Source: Marinosulfonomonas sp. (GTDB lineage: Bacteria; Pseudomonadota; Alphaproteobacteria; Rhodobacterales; Rhodobacteraceae). From it: a DNA stretch of 22,178 bases. Position 1 is the stretch's first letter. Each line of letters opens with the position of its first letter. This document shows positions 1 to 7,607 of the stretch, piece after piece. The stretch is taken from positions 1 through 22,178 of the forward strand of contig JALSJL010000148.1 of the NCBI GenBank assembly GCA_026989405.1. The letters run 5' to 3'. Below the pieces are notes generated by a model. That model was not told where the DNA came from. It did no database searches and worked only from the letters and a program-made list of their open reading frames with translations. The position numbers and the translations under genes were made by a program.

Positions 1-54
1 CCCGCCCTCGGAGCCCCGCTTGCCAGCGCGCCGCGATTGGCGCAACATCGCCCC

Positions 55-459
55 ATGCACACCACTTTCACCATCGCCACCAACGGCCCCGGCCTCTACG
101 AGTTCACCCGCGACGTCGCGCACTGGGCCACCGGCGACGGGCTGCTCACGCTTTTTGTCCAGCACACGTCCTGTTCGCTGCTGATCCAGGAAAACGCCGA
201 CCCCGAGGTGCAGACCGATCTGGTCGCCTTTTTCCACCGCCTGGTGCCGCCTGCCGATCATCCGGATATGGCCTGGATGCGCCACACCTACGAGGGCCCA
301 GACGACATGCCGGCCCATATCAAGGCGGCGATGCTGCCCGTCTCCTTGCAGATTCCCGTCATTTCCGGGCGGATGACGCTTGGAACATGGCAAGGAATAT
401 ACCTGTTCGAACATCGCATCCGCCCGCACAGCCGAAAAGTCGTGGCTTTGCTGCAATAG
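55..459 (+). CDS. YjbQ family (UPF0047) protein
   Basis: A 134-residue protein of the YjbQ/UPF0047 family, small trimeric cytosolic proteins; some members have weak thiamine-phosphate synthase activity, but the physiological role is unsettled. The family pattern is clear: an early segment reading TSCSLLIQENADPEV, a central GPDDMPAHIKAAML stretch supplying conserved Asp and His, and the C-terminal LGTWQGIYLFEHR with the GTWQ core. The full family length is present. I chose the ATG at 55 (protein MHTTFTIA) over an in-frame TTG at 37, because family members begin close to this point. A short GC hairpin follows the stop codon. The product is confident; the biological function is not. Confidence 0.85.
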   Translation: MHTTFTIATNGPGLYEFTRDVAHWATGDGLLTLFVQHTSCSLLIQENADPEVQTDLVAFFHRLVPPADHPDMAWMRHTYEGPDDMPAHIKAAMLPVSLQIPVISGRMTLGTWQGIYLFEHRIRPHSRKVVALLQ

Positions 460-468
460 GCGTATCTT

Positions 469-486
469 GGGGGTGAAACTGCCCCC
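469..486 (+). terminator. weak hairpin after the YjbQ gene
   Basis: Five G (469-473) pair with five C (482-486) around an 8-base loop, 10 bases after the stop codon. There is no T tract, so termination is uncertain. The left part, reading TATCTTGGGGGTGAA, resembles the core of the larger repeats at 2183 and 14948. Confidence 0.3.
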
Positions 487-518
487 TACCCAAAGTTTCG
501 CAGCGCCCCTATAGTGGC

Positions 519-527
519 TGTGGATAA
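519..527 (-). promoter_or_regulatory. consensus DnaA box in the nrdR leader
   Basis: The plus strand reads TGTGGATAA, so the minus strand carries the exact consensus DnaA box TTATCCACA. It lies 43 bases before the nrdR start codon and just after a possible -10 element (TATAGT, 510-515). A 9-mer can occur by chance. The position upstream of a gene controlling nucleotide reduction makes a regulatory role plausible, but nothing here proves it. Confidence 0.4.
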
Positions 528-570
528 CTGGGGAAAACACCCAAGAGGCAGATCTGAAAAGGGGTTGGAC

Positions 571-1038
571 ATGCGCTGTCCGTTTTGTGGAAATATCGAT
601 ACTCAGGTCAAGGACAGCCGTCCGGCCGAAGATCATGTGGCAATCCGCAGGCGACGGCTGTGCCCGGCCTGCGCCGGGCGGTTCACCACCTACGAGCGGG
701 TGCAACTGCGCGACCTCGTGGTCATCAAGTCCAATGGACGGCGCGAGGAATTCGACCGCGACAAGCTGGCGCGTTCGATCCGTATCGCGCTGCAAAAGCG
801 CCCGATCGACCCCGAACGTATCGAGCAGATGATTTCGGGCGTCGTGCGTCGGCTTGAATCGCTGGGCGATACCGACATCGACAGCAAGGTGATCGGCGAG
901 ATCGTGATGGAAAGCCTCGCGCGCATCGACACGGTGGCCTATGTGCGCTTTGCCAGCGTCTACAAGAATTTCCAGGAGGCGGACGACTTCGAAGAGTTCG
1001 TGGCCGAACTGCGCCCGCCTGTCGAAGTGGAAGAGTGA
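571..1038 (+). CDS. nrdR: transcriptional repressor NrdR
   Basis: A 155-residue NrdR, the nucleotide-sensing repressor of ribonucleotide reductase operons. The N-terminal zinc ribbon is complete, with Cys3/Cys6 (MRCPFC) and Cys31/Cys34 (CPAC), followed by the RFTTYERV linker. The ATP-cone domain occupies roughly residues 47-137 and includes the VIKSNGRREEFDRDKL stretch. Length is typical of the family. I chose the ATG at 571 because the zinc ribbon always begins within the first residues; an in-frame GTG at 514 would add 19 non-homologous residues. The stop overlaps the ribD start (GTGA), so the two are translationally coupled, as in many proteobacteria. A DnaA-box sequence lies in the leader. 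Confidence 0.97.
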   Translation: MRCPFCGNIDTQVKDSRPAEDHVAIRRRRLCPACAGRFTTYERVQLRDLVVIKSNGRREEFDRDKLARSIRIALQKRPIDPERIEQMISGVVRRLESLGDTDIDSKVIGEIVMESLARIDTVAYVRFASVYKNFQEADDFEEFVAELRPPVEVEE

Positions 1039-2138
1039 ACGAGACCGACATTCGTTACATGCGCGTGGCGCTCTCGCTGGGCGCGCGCGGGTTGGGGCAG
1101 GTCTGGCCGAACCCGGCGGTTGGTTGCGTCATCGTGAAGGACGGGCGCATTGTCGGGCGCGGCTGGACCGCACCGGGCGGGCGACCGCATGCCGAGACGC
1201 GCGCGCTGGAACAGGCCGGCGGTGAGGCGAAAGGCGCAGATGTATATGTGACGCTGGAACCTTGCGCTCATCACGGACAGACGCCGCCCTGCGCGGATGC
1301 ACTGGTTGCGGCAGGCGTCGCGCGGGTCGTGGTCGCCATGCAGGATCCGGATCCACGGGTGTCGGGCAAGGGGCTGGGGCGGCTTCGCGTTGCAGGTATC
1401 GAGGTTGTCGAAGGCGTGCTTGGCGAGGCGGCTGGTGCGATGCAACAGGGGTTCGTGTCGCGCGTGACACGCGGCCGACCGATGGTGACGCTGAAATTTG
1501 CGGCAAGCCTTGACGGCCGCATCGCGACAGCCACCGGCGAAAGCAAATGGATCACCGGGCCGGAGGCACGGCGCCTGGTGCATGCGATGCGGGCACGCCA
1601 TGACGCGGTGATGGTCGGCGGTGGCACGGCGCGCCTTGACGATCCGTCGCTGACGGTGCGCGACCTGGGCCACGTCCGCCAGCCGGTGCGCGTGGTCTGG
1701 TCGCGCCACCTCGATGTTCCGCTGACTGGTCAACTTGCCCGCACCGCAAAAGACGTGCCGCTCTGGCTCGTTCACGGCGAGGACGCCAACCCCGATCTGA
1801 TCAGCGCCTGGGCCGGCCTTGGCGCCCGGCTGTTCGCCTGCCCGGTCGGCACCGGACGTCAGATCAAGCCCGAAAGTGCATTGCAGGCGTTGGGTCAGGC
1901 GGGGCTGACCCGGGTATTTTGTGAAGGTGGCGGCGCGCTCGCCGCCTCTCTGCTGGCGGCGGAACTGGTGGATGAGTTGATCCTGTTCAATGCCGGCCTG
2001 GCCATCGGCGCCGAAGGGCAGCCCATGCTGGGGGCGCTGGGACTGGACCGGCTGGCCGATGCATCGCGCTTCAATCTGATGGAACACCGCGCGATTGGCC
2101 CGGACATCATGAGCCGCTGGGTCTGCCGTCCGGGCTGA
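1035..2138 (+). CDS. ribD: bifunctional riboflavin deaminase/reductase RibD
   Basis: RibD catalyses two consecutive cytosolic steps of riboflavin synthesis: deamination of the pyrimidine made by GTP cyclohydrolase II, then NADPH-dependent reduction of the ribosyl side chain. The N-terminal deaminase domain (about residues 1-145) has the zinc site HAE at 52-54 and the ligands Cys77 and Cys86 in PCAHHGQTPPC. The reductase domain (about 150-367) starts at RPMVTLKFAASLDGRIAT and includes the CEGGGALAASLL segment near the C terminus. The length of 367 residues is normal. Translation starts at a GTG at 1035 that overlaps the nrdR stop codon. The next riboflavin gene, ribE, is almost 5 kb away because the capsule module intervenes. 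Confidence 0.96.
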   Translation: MNETDIRYMRVALSLGARGLGQVWPNPAVGCVIVKDGRIVGRGWTAPGGRPHAETRALEQAGGEAKGADVYVTLEPCAHHGQTPPCADALVAAGVARVVVAMQDPDPRVSGKGLGRLRVAGIEVVEGVLGEAAGAMQQGFVSRVTRGRPMVTLKFAASLDGRIATATGESKWITGPEARRLVHAMRARHDAVMVGGGTARLDDPSLTVRDLGHVRQPVRVVWSRHLDVPLTGQLARTAKDVPLWLVHGEDANPDLISAWAGLGARLFACPVGTGRQIKPESALQALGQAGLTRVFCEGGGALAASLLAAELVDELILFNAGLAIGAEGQPMLGALGLDRLADASRFNLMEHRAIGPDIMSRWVCRPG

Positions 2139-2147
2139 AACCTCCGG

Positions 2148-2162
2148 CCGGGACACTCCCGG
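2148..2162 (+). terminator. hairpin after ribD
   Basis: CCGGGA (2148-2153) and TCCCGG (2157-2162) form a perfect 6-bp stem with a CAC loop, nine bases after the ribD stop codon. No T run follows, so this is at most a weak intrinsic terminator or a transcript-end stabiliser. Confidence 0.35.
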
Positions 2163-2182
2163 AACAAGGATGCGCAAGGCAT

Positions 2183-2253
2183 CTTCTTTTTCGAAAAAAT
2201 ATCCTCGGGGGTGAATTGGCCAAAGGCCAAGAGGGGGCAGACAGCCCCCTTTC
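2183..2253 (-). repeat. composite two-hairpin intergenic repeat, copy 1
   Basis: This copy lies between the convergent ribD and kpsC genes and ends against the kpsC stop codon. Plus-strand order: a CTTCTT/A-rich block, the core ATATCCTCGGGGGTGAAT, a hairpin TTGGCC-AAA-GGCCAA (2216-2230), then a hairpin GGGGGC-AGACA-GCCCCC (2233-2249). Read in the kpsC direction, the two stems are followed further on by a T-rich ATATTTTTTCG, so the element may terminate kpsC transcription. A second copy at 14948-15020 has the same order of parts. The G-rich block at 2207-2211 could compete with 2233-2237 for pairing to the C block. Confidence 0.7.
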
Positions 2254-4269
2254 TCATCCTGAAAACACTCTGCGGGCGCGCAGGAAGGCTCTGACCACGC
2301 CCCGGCCCGTTCCCGGAGCACCTGCCGCAAGAAACCGAACGGCGGCTTCCGGTGGCCAGGGTTGCCCCGAGGGCGAGAAATAGCGCGGATAGCCGATCAG
2401 GCAGGCATGCACGAGCGCGGCGAGCGTCGGTTGCGCGCAGCGCCGGTGCGGGGGCGTGCAAAGGTCACGCGTCAGCCCCCAGCCTGCATAGAAAGGCAGG
2501 CCAAGACAGGTGACAGGCTTTTCGCGCAAAAGCGCCTCGAAACCGGTCAGGGATGTCATGGTCCAGACTTCATCGACCAACTCGATCAGGCGGGCCGGGT
2601 CGGCGTCCGCGACCACCAGATCTGCAAATTCCAGAACCTGCGCCGGGTCTGGCGCGCCGGCACGCAGCCCGGCTTCCACGTCGGGATGGGGCTTGTAAAG
2701 GATGACGGCATCGGGGTTTTCGGCCCTTGTGCGCGCCAGAAGGTCCAGATTCGTGGCAACGTCCGGGCAGCCCAGGCGGATTGACGCATCGTCTTCGACC
2801 TGTCCGGGGACCAGGATGCGGTGGCCTTCCGGCAGGGCGGGCAGGGCGGAGCCGGTCGGGTTGTATTTGCTCAGGCCGGCGTCGCGGATGGCCGAGATCA
2901 GCGCGCGCGCGCGCGCAAGGCAGGGTTCCGGCAAGTCCGGGGCTGCGTTGATCAGCCGTTCCAGGCGGCTTTCGCTGCTCGGGTCGTAGTAGATACCCAG
3001 ATCGTCGAGCACCAGAGACAGCGGGGCCACCAGTTCCGCGCCAAGGCCCGCCGAGCGCAGGAAGCCGTCTTCAACCCGGATCGCCTGTCGAACCGAGCGG
3101 GCTTCCGGACGCGACGCCCAGACCATCAGTTTTGCCCCGGTTCGGGCGGCCTTCGCGGCGGCGCGGGCCGGGTCTCGGACAAACCGCATCGGCTGGATGC
3201 GTCCGAAGGCGGCCTTCATGTGCCGCCGTTTCCAGCGGCTGAAGCCGGTTGCGACATAACCCGCCCGATCATTGCGCCAGGCGCGCGTGCTGGCCTCCAG
3301 GTGGTTGATCGCATCTTCCAGCTCGCAAAGACGGTCCCGCTGCGGGTCATACCATGTCGGATACAAGATCATGGCGGCGGCAAAAAGCTGGGCGCGGGTC
3401 AGCTTGCGTTCACGCCGGGCGACCGGGTTTTCATCTTGCGTCAGTCCCCAGCCAGAATAGAATGGCTGGCCGAAAACGCGCGGTTTGTGGCCTGCAAAGA
3501 TCGCTTCAAACCCAAGTTGCGAGGACACGGTATAGACAGCCGTTGCGCCTTCGAACAGCGCCCAGGGGCTGACGGGATCACGCAGCAGGGTTATTCGGGC
3601 GTTTGCGTCATCGGCCGAAAAGTGGCCGGGCCGGTGATCAAGCGTCGTTTCCGGGTGCGTCTTGATGACAATCGGCGTGCCGGGGTGTTCGGTCTGGGCG
3701 AACACGAGCATCTCATGAAAGGTGCCCGCATTGGCGCTGCCATGTTCGATCGAGGCATCGCCCCTGGTCTGGTCGATGACCAGAACATAGGGGGCAGGGG
3801 GCAGTGTGGCACCCGGATCGAAAGCGTTGTACTTTGACAACTGGGCGTGGCGCAGGCGCTCTGCTGCATCGCGGGCGCGATCGAGCAGGGCGGTGTCATC
3901 AAGCGGATGGGTGGCCAGCAGGTGCTCGAGATCGCTTGGCGCAGAGCTGTCGAAATGCACGCCCCGCCTGTCAAGGCACAGCCCGACAGGCGGCTCCCCC
4001 TCGCGTCCGGGCAAAACCGAACGCAGGAAGGCGTCTTCGACCCGCAGGATCGGGCTGTCTGTGATGTCGGCGACCAGTTCTCCCCGGGGGGCGGTCGGGC
4101 TTTTGCCCCAGATCCCGATCCAGTCGCCGGGGGCCGGTTTTCCCAACGCCACCTGCCAACCGGCCAGAGCAAGGATGCGTTTGATACGTGGCCTGGTGAG
4201 GAACCCGCCGTTGTAGACGTAAAGCCGCCGGGCCTTTTCGGACCCGGCGGAGGAGGTTTTGGTGGACAT
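2254..4269 (-). CDS. kpsC: capsule beta-Kdo transferase KpsC
   Basis: KpsC extends the beta-Kdo oligosaccharide linker on the lysophosphatidylglycerol anchor of group-2-type capsules, in the cytoplasm at the inner membrane. The 671 residues contain two homologous glycosyltransferase modules, visible as repeated motifs: VEDAFLRS (77-84) and VEDGFLRS (399-406), LSKYN (144-148 and 466-470), KTHPE (203-207) and KPHPD (526-530), and GQPFYSGWGL (267-276) and GLPFYAGWGL (590-599). Both modules look intact. The chosen ATG at 4269 is preceded by GGGGG and lies 8 bases after the stop of the export gene; an in-frame extension to 4362 would overlap that gene and add unrelated sequence. The gene is last in the kpsS-export protein-kpsC operon. 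Confidence 0.93.
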   Translation of the reverse strand: MSTKTSSAGSEKARRLYVYNGGFLTRPRIKRILALAGWQVALGKPAPGDWIGIWGKSPTAPRGELVADITDSPILRVEDAFLRSVLPGREGEPPVGLCLDRRGVHFDSSAPSDLEHLLATHPLDDTALLDRARDAAERLRHAQLSKYNAFDPGATLPPAPYVLVIDQTRGDASIEHGSANAGTFHEMLVFAQTEHPGTPIVIKTHPETTLDHRPGHFSADDANARITLLRDPVSPWALFEGATAVYTVSSQLGFEAIFAGHKPRVFGQPFYSGWGLTQDENPVARRERKLTRAQLFAAAMILYPTWYDPQRDRLCELEDAINHLEASTRAWRNDRAGYVATGFSRWKRRHMKAAFGRIQPMRFVRDPARAAAKAARTGAKLMVWASRPEARSVRQAIRVEDGFLRSAGLGAELVAPLSLVLDDLGIYYDPSSESRLERLINAAPDLPEPCLARARALISAIRDAGLSKYNPTGSALPALPEGHRILVPGQVEDDASIRLGCPDVATNLDLLARTRAENPDAVILYKPHPDVEAGLRAGAPDPAQVLEFADLVVADADPARLIELVDEVWTMTSLTGFEALLREKPVTCLGLPFYAGWGLTRDLCTPPHRRCAQPTLAALVHACLIGYPRYFSPSGQPWPPEAAVRFLAAGAPGTGRGVVRAFLRARRVFSG

Positions 4270-4277
4270 GCCCCCGG

Positions 4278-5420
4278 TCAGTTGGTCGTCGCACCGGCCA
4301 GCGCCGAGACCGTCGCCGCGCCATTCAGCGTTCCGGTGATGGCGTTCAGCGTCTTGGTCCACTGGACAAAGGGAGCTTCTGTCACATAGACCGTATCGCC
4401 GTCGCGGATCACGAAATCGCGGGCCGTGAAGACACCGTTCGGCTTGGTCAGGTCAAGCACATAGATCATGCGCTGCGGGCCAACCAGATCGGAGCGTCCG
4501 AGCACCTGGTTGGCAATTTCGGCAGTCTCGTTGCGAAACACGAAAACGCCGGTGGGGTCCGCCGTGTTCGTAGAAAGGCCACCGACCTGTGCGATGGCTT
4601 CAAGCGCGGAAAGCGCTTGCGATGTAAAGGTCACCCGGTTCTGGGCGCCGGTGGCTCCCAGGGCTGTGAATGACCGGCTGTCTTCCTCGACCAGAATGCG
4701 GTCGTCCGCGCGCAGGGCGATGTCGTAGGCCGGGTTCTTGTAAAGATCCTGAAACCAGATCTTGCCCTCTTCATTGCCGCGGAACACGGTGACCTGGGCA
4801 ATTTCGGGTTCAATCGTCACGCCGCCCGCGCGGGCAAGCATGGCCGTCAGAGTGCGTGTCGGCCTCTCGATCGGATAGATGCCCTGACCGCCCACAGACC
4901 CGGTGATCGAAACGGTTGCCCCGTCGCCGGCCACCCGACGGACCAGAACCTGCGGGTCCGGCGTCTGTTCATTCAGCTTTTCGGTGATGATCCGGCGGAT
5001 TGCCTCGGGCGTGTTGCCAGCGGCGCGGATGCGTCCCGCGTAGGGGACGAAAATGAAGCCCGAACCGTCGACCTGGATCTCTTCCAGCATGGTCGCGCCT
5101 GCGTCGGGGCTGGACAGCAGGCCGTCATCGACATTTTCCCAGATCGACAGCCCGAGCGTGTCGCCCGGTTGTATGGTGTCCGAGCCGACCTGGCCTGCGC
5201 GCGTGAATTTCTCGGAGAAACCGAACGCCGGAACGATTGCCGTTGCCCGGGTGACCCGGTCGTTCACATCCACAACGAAGGCGTCACCTTGTCGCTGGAC
5301 CGAACCCGAGAAAATTTCGCTCTTGTTCGGGCCGGATCGCGGCAAGCCACATGCCGAAACTGCGGCGGCCAGCAAAAACGCCAGAGCCATCCGCGCATTG
5401 CGCGATTTATGATAAGTCAC
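4278..5420 (-). CDS. Wza-like polysaccharide export lipoprotein (OPX)
   Basis: An outer-membrane polysaccharide export protein through which capsule leaves the periplasm. The 380 residues start with a lipoprotein signal: charged MTYHKSRNAR, a hydrophobic stretch, then the lipobox VSAC with Cys24 as the acylated residue. A polysaccharide-export domain follows, with the DPQVLVRRVAGDGATVSITG segment and then SLBB-like repeats. The C-terminal segment APFVQWTKTLNAITG would fit the amphipathic helix with which Wza crosses the outer membrane. Size matches Wza (about 380) rather than KpsD (about 560). I chose the GTG at 5420, because starting at the internal Met11 would remove the positive n-region. 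A tiny ATG-CAG-TGA reading frame lies just before this GTG. A role in capsule export is supported by kpsS and kpsC on either side. Confidence 0.88.
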   Translation of the reverse strand: MTYHKSRNARMALAFLLAAAVSACGLPRSGPNKSEIFSGSVQRQGDAFVVDVNDRVTRATAIVPAFGFSEKFTRAGQVGSDTIQPGDTLGLSIWENVDDGLLSSPDAGATMLEEIQVDGSGFIFVPYAGRIRAAGNTPEAIRRIITEKLNEQTPDPQVLVRRVAGDGATVSITGSVGGQGIYPIERPTRTLTAMLARAGGVTIEPEIAQVTVFRGNEEGKIWFQDLYKNPAYDIALRADDRILVEEDSRSFTALGATGAQNRVTFTSQALSALEAIAQVGGLSTNTADPTGVFVFRNETAEIANQVLGRSDLVGPQRMIYVLDLTKPNGVFTARDFVIRDGDTVYVTEAPFVQWTKTLNAITGTLNGAATVSALAGATTN

Positions 5421-5458
5421 TGCATGGTCTCCTCGACCTGAAACTCTGCCATCAACGT

Positions 5459-5505
5459 CAGTTTTTTGTTCGTTTTTTTCAATTTACCGCGAAAACTGAA
5501 AAAAT
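5459..5505 (-). promoter_or_regulatory. AT-rich inverted-repeat region before the export gene
   Basis: The 107 bases between kpsS and the export gene contain long T and A runs unlike the GC-rich surroundings. TTTTTTCA (5474-5481) and TGAAAAAA (5497-5504) form an inverted repeat around a 15-base centre. I found no clean -35/-10 pair. It may be an internal promoter, a site for an AT-preferring nucleoid protein, or a processing site within the operon. Confidence 0.35.
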
Positions 5506-5527
5506 CCAGCAAAGCATGGCCCGCAAC

Positions 5528-6883
5528 CTATCGGACGAGGCGCAACTGTTGCGCTTTGGCCGCTTTCGGGATTTGCAGATTCTGGTAGGGATCCTTGTCC
5601 GACAGGATCAGGTCAACGATGTTCCGCATCAATTGCTGGCGCGAACGGGCTGCATAAAAGCCCCCGGGCACTTGCGATGTCGACAGCAGGAATTGCCGGA
5701 AATCGCGGTAGGCAGCGGCGTCAGGCCGGGGCAGCTGGCGGAAAAATTCGTGGGCCGGACCGCGGGCCACAAATTCGGGTTTGCAGTAAACGGCGTCGCC
5801 GAACACCAGTAGCGGAAGGCCGCGCCAAAGGGCTTGTTGTCCGGCCGTCGAATTGACCGTCACAGCGCTTTGCGCGGCATCAAGCAGGCGCGCAAGTTTT
5901 CCGCCGCGCAACAGGTGGACCCGGTCCTCGATGCCGAACTTCTGCGCCAGACGCAGGATGTCGCGCCGCAGCGGAACGCGTCCGTCTTCCAGGGGATGGG
6001 CCTTGAAGACCAGGTGGTGATGGCTCGGCGCGCCCTGTGCGAACCCCTGCATGACAGACGCAAGAAACTCATTCATGTTGGCAAACGGCGAATGGGCCCT
6101 GAAACTCGCATCATGGGCGAGCTGCAAGAGCACCAGGTGGAAGGGAAAGCCTGCGCGCATGATCTTGCGCGTGGCCCGGACGCGTTGCGCCCAATGCAGG
6201 GGGGATGCCGCCAGCTTTTTGAAATACAGTGAAAATTCCCGACGAACCGTGATGTCTCTGTGGGGTTTGAAGTTGCGGTATTTCCGGTTGAAAAACCAGA
6301 CGAACCAGTGGTAGGCCGCGCCGTAAAACACATGTTCGCGCATGTCGCCCCAATGGTCCGGGGCAGGTTTCGGGCGCATCGGGGGGCAGACCAGAGCGGC
6401 CTGCATCTGCTGGACCGAAATGTCGGCGAGCGCGGAAAAACCGTTTGTCCCGGCGCGCTCGTATGTGACCCAATAGGGCCTGAGATAGCCCTCTTCGAAC
6501 AGGTGCAGCCGAAGCCCGAGCCGTTTTGCGATCTCGACGGCCAGGGCATGTTTCGGGCGGGTGTCGCCATATAGAACGATGTCAGTGATCCGATGCAGGT
6601 CCAGAACCCGATTCAGAAAGGTTTTCCACTCATGGCAGGGCCGGTCGAAGGCGATGTAGCTGGATCTGTCGCGCCAGAACACTTCATCGCCGGCGTTGAA
6701 CCCGATGCGCACGACCTGAGCGCCGGTTGCCCGGAGCGCCTGGCCCAATTGTCGAAAAAACGGGCCGTGCGGGCCCTGAAGAAACAGGAAATTTCGGTCT
6801 TTGCCGCTGATTTTTCCGACTGCTCGTCGCATTTTGTCTTTCGTGTTTTTCCCGATATTGCCGAACCATCGGCCCCTTGTCAT
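5528..6883 (-). CDS. kpsS: capsule beta-Kdo transferase KpsS
   Basis: KpsS adds the first beta-Kdo residue to the phospholipid anchor of group-2-type capsules, after which KpsC elongates the linker. The 451-residue protein shows the family's features: FLFLQGPHGPFFRQLGQAL near residue 33, FEEGYLRPYWVTYE in the middle, FKAHPLEDGRVPLRRD, and the nucleotide-sugar-binding-like VNSTAGQQALWRGLPLLVFG towards the end. The start at 6883 is supported by a GAAGG sequence 9 bases upstream; Met18 is a possible alternative because homology starts only near residue 28. It is the first gene of the minus-strand capsule module and diverges from ribE across 106 bases. Confidence 0.9.
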   Translation of the reverse strand: MTRGRWFGNIGKNTKDKMRRAVGKISGKDRNFLFLQGPHGPFFRQLGQALRATGAQVVRIGFNAGDEVFWRDRSSYIAFDRPCHEWKTFLNRVLDLHRITDIVLYGDTRPKHALAVEIAKRLGLRLHLFEEGYLRPYWVTYERAGTNGFSALADISVQQMQAALVCPPMRPKPAPDHWGDMREHVFYGAAYHWFVWFFNRKYRNFKPHRDITVRREFSLYFKKLAASPLHWAQRVRATRKIMRAGFPFHLVLLQLAHDASFRAHSPFANMNEFLASVMQGFAQGAPSHHHLVFKAHPLEDGRVPLRRDILRLAQKFGIEDRVHLLRGGKLARLLDAAQSAVTVNSTAGQQALWRGLPLLVFGDAVYCKPEFVARGPAHEFFRQLPRPDAAAYRDFRQFLLSTSQVPGGFYAARSRQQLMRNIVDLILSDKDPYQNLQIPKAAKAQQLRLVR

Positions 6884-6905
6884 CGAAAAACGCCTTCAGG
6901 CGGTC

Positions 6906-6927
6906 TGGTGGCGGTATATCGCCATCA
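6906..6927. promoter_or_regulatory. 22-bp dyad between divergent kpsS and ribE
   Basis: TGGTGGCGG and TCGCCATCA flank TATA. All nine positions pair if two G-T pairs are allowed (seven Watson-Crick). The dyad overlaps a possible -10 for kpsS (GATATA on the minus strand). It could be an operator shared by the two divergent genes or a leader hairpin. The rest of the 106-base region (6884-6989) shows no FMN riboswitch and no convincing ribE promoter. Confidence 0.35.
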
Positions 6928-6989
6928 GTTCGCCATCTTGCCCTGCCAGGCGCCACGCGATAGGGCTGTATCAGCAAAAGGTGTCGCAA

Positions 6990-7607
6990 ATGTTCACAGG
7001 GATAATTACCGATATCGGCCAGGTGCTTTCGGTCGAGAAGGCCGGCGATCTGCGGGCTCGTATCGGAACGCGCCATGATATCGAAACCATTGATATCGGA
7101 GCGTCGATTTCATGCGATGGGGTCTGCTTGACTGTCGTGGCTCTGGGCAAGGGCGACGGCGATATGGCGCGCAACTGGTTCGAGGTCGAGATTTCGGCCG
7201 AGACTCTGTCGAAAACCAATATAGGGCAGGGGGGCTGGGCGCCAGGCAAGCGGCTGAACCTGGAACGCGCGCTGAAAGTCGGCGACGAACTGGGCGGGCA
7301 TATCGTGTCAGGGCATGTTGATGGTGTGGCCCAGGTGGTTTCGGTGGCAAGCGAGGGCGACAGCACGCGCGTCACCTTGCGCGCACCCGCGGAACTGGCG
7401 CGTTTCATCGCGCCCAAAGGCTCGGTCGCGCTCAATGGAACATCGTTGACGGTCAACGAGGTCGAGGGGTGCGATTTCGGGGTCAACCTGATCGCGCACA
7501 CCAGGGAGGTGACGACCTGGGGCGATGTGGCGCCGGGCGATGGCGTGAACCTCGAGATCGACACGCTGGCGCGCTATGTCGCCCGCTTGCAGGAATTCGG
7601 CGGATGA
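6990..7607 (+). CDS. ribE: riboflavin synthase alpha chain
   Basis: This enzyme dismutates two molecules of 6,7-dimethyl-8-ribityllumazine into riboflavin plus the RibD-derived pyrimidine. The 205 residues form two lumazine-binding barrels. The first runs from MFTGIITDIGQV through SCDGVCLTV, the second from GHVDGVAQV through LNGTSLTVNEVE. A C-terminal trimerisation helix contains TLARYVARL. The ATG at 6990 is fixed by the invariant MFTG start, and AAAGG precedes it; the longer in-frame extension is non-homologous. The stop codon overlaps the next start (ATGA). The gene diverges from kpsS. Confidence 0.97.
   Translation: MFTGIITDIGQVLSVEKAGDLRARIGTRHDIETIDIGASISCDGVCLTVVALGKGDGDMARNWFEVEISAETLSKTNIGQGGWAPGKRLNLERALKVGDELGGHIVSGHVDGVAQVVSVASEGDSTRVTLRAPAELARFIAPKGSVALNGTSLTVNEVEGCDFGVNLIAHTREVTTWGDVAPGDGVNLEIDTLARYVARLQEFGG

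Noticed and set aside
960..2330. 456-codon minus-strand open frame opposite ribD
   Set aside because: It lies antisense to a complete, motif-verified ribD and shows the His/Arg/Pro-rich composition of GC-rich shadow frames.
2821..3837. 338-codon plus-strand open frame within kpsC
   Set aside because: kpsC on the minus strand has two intact glycosyltransferase modules across the same bases; the plus frame has no motif.
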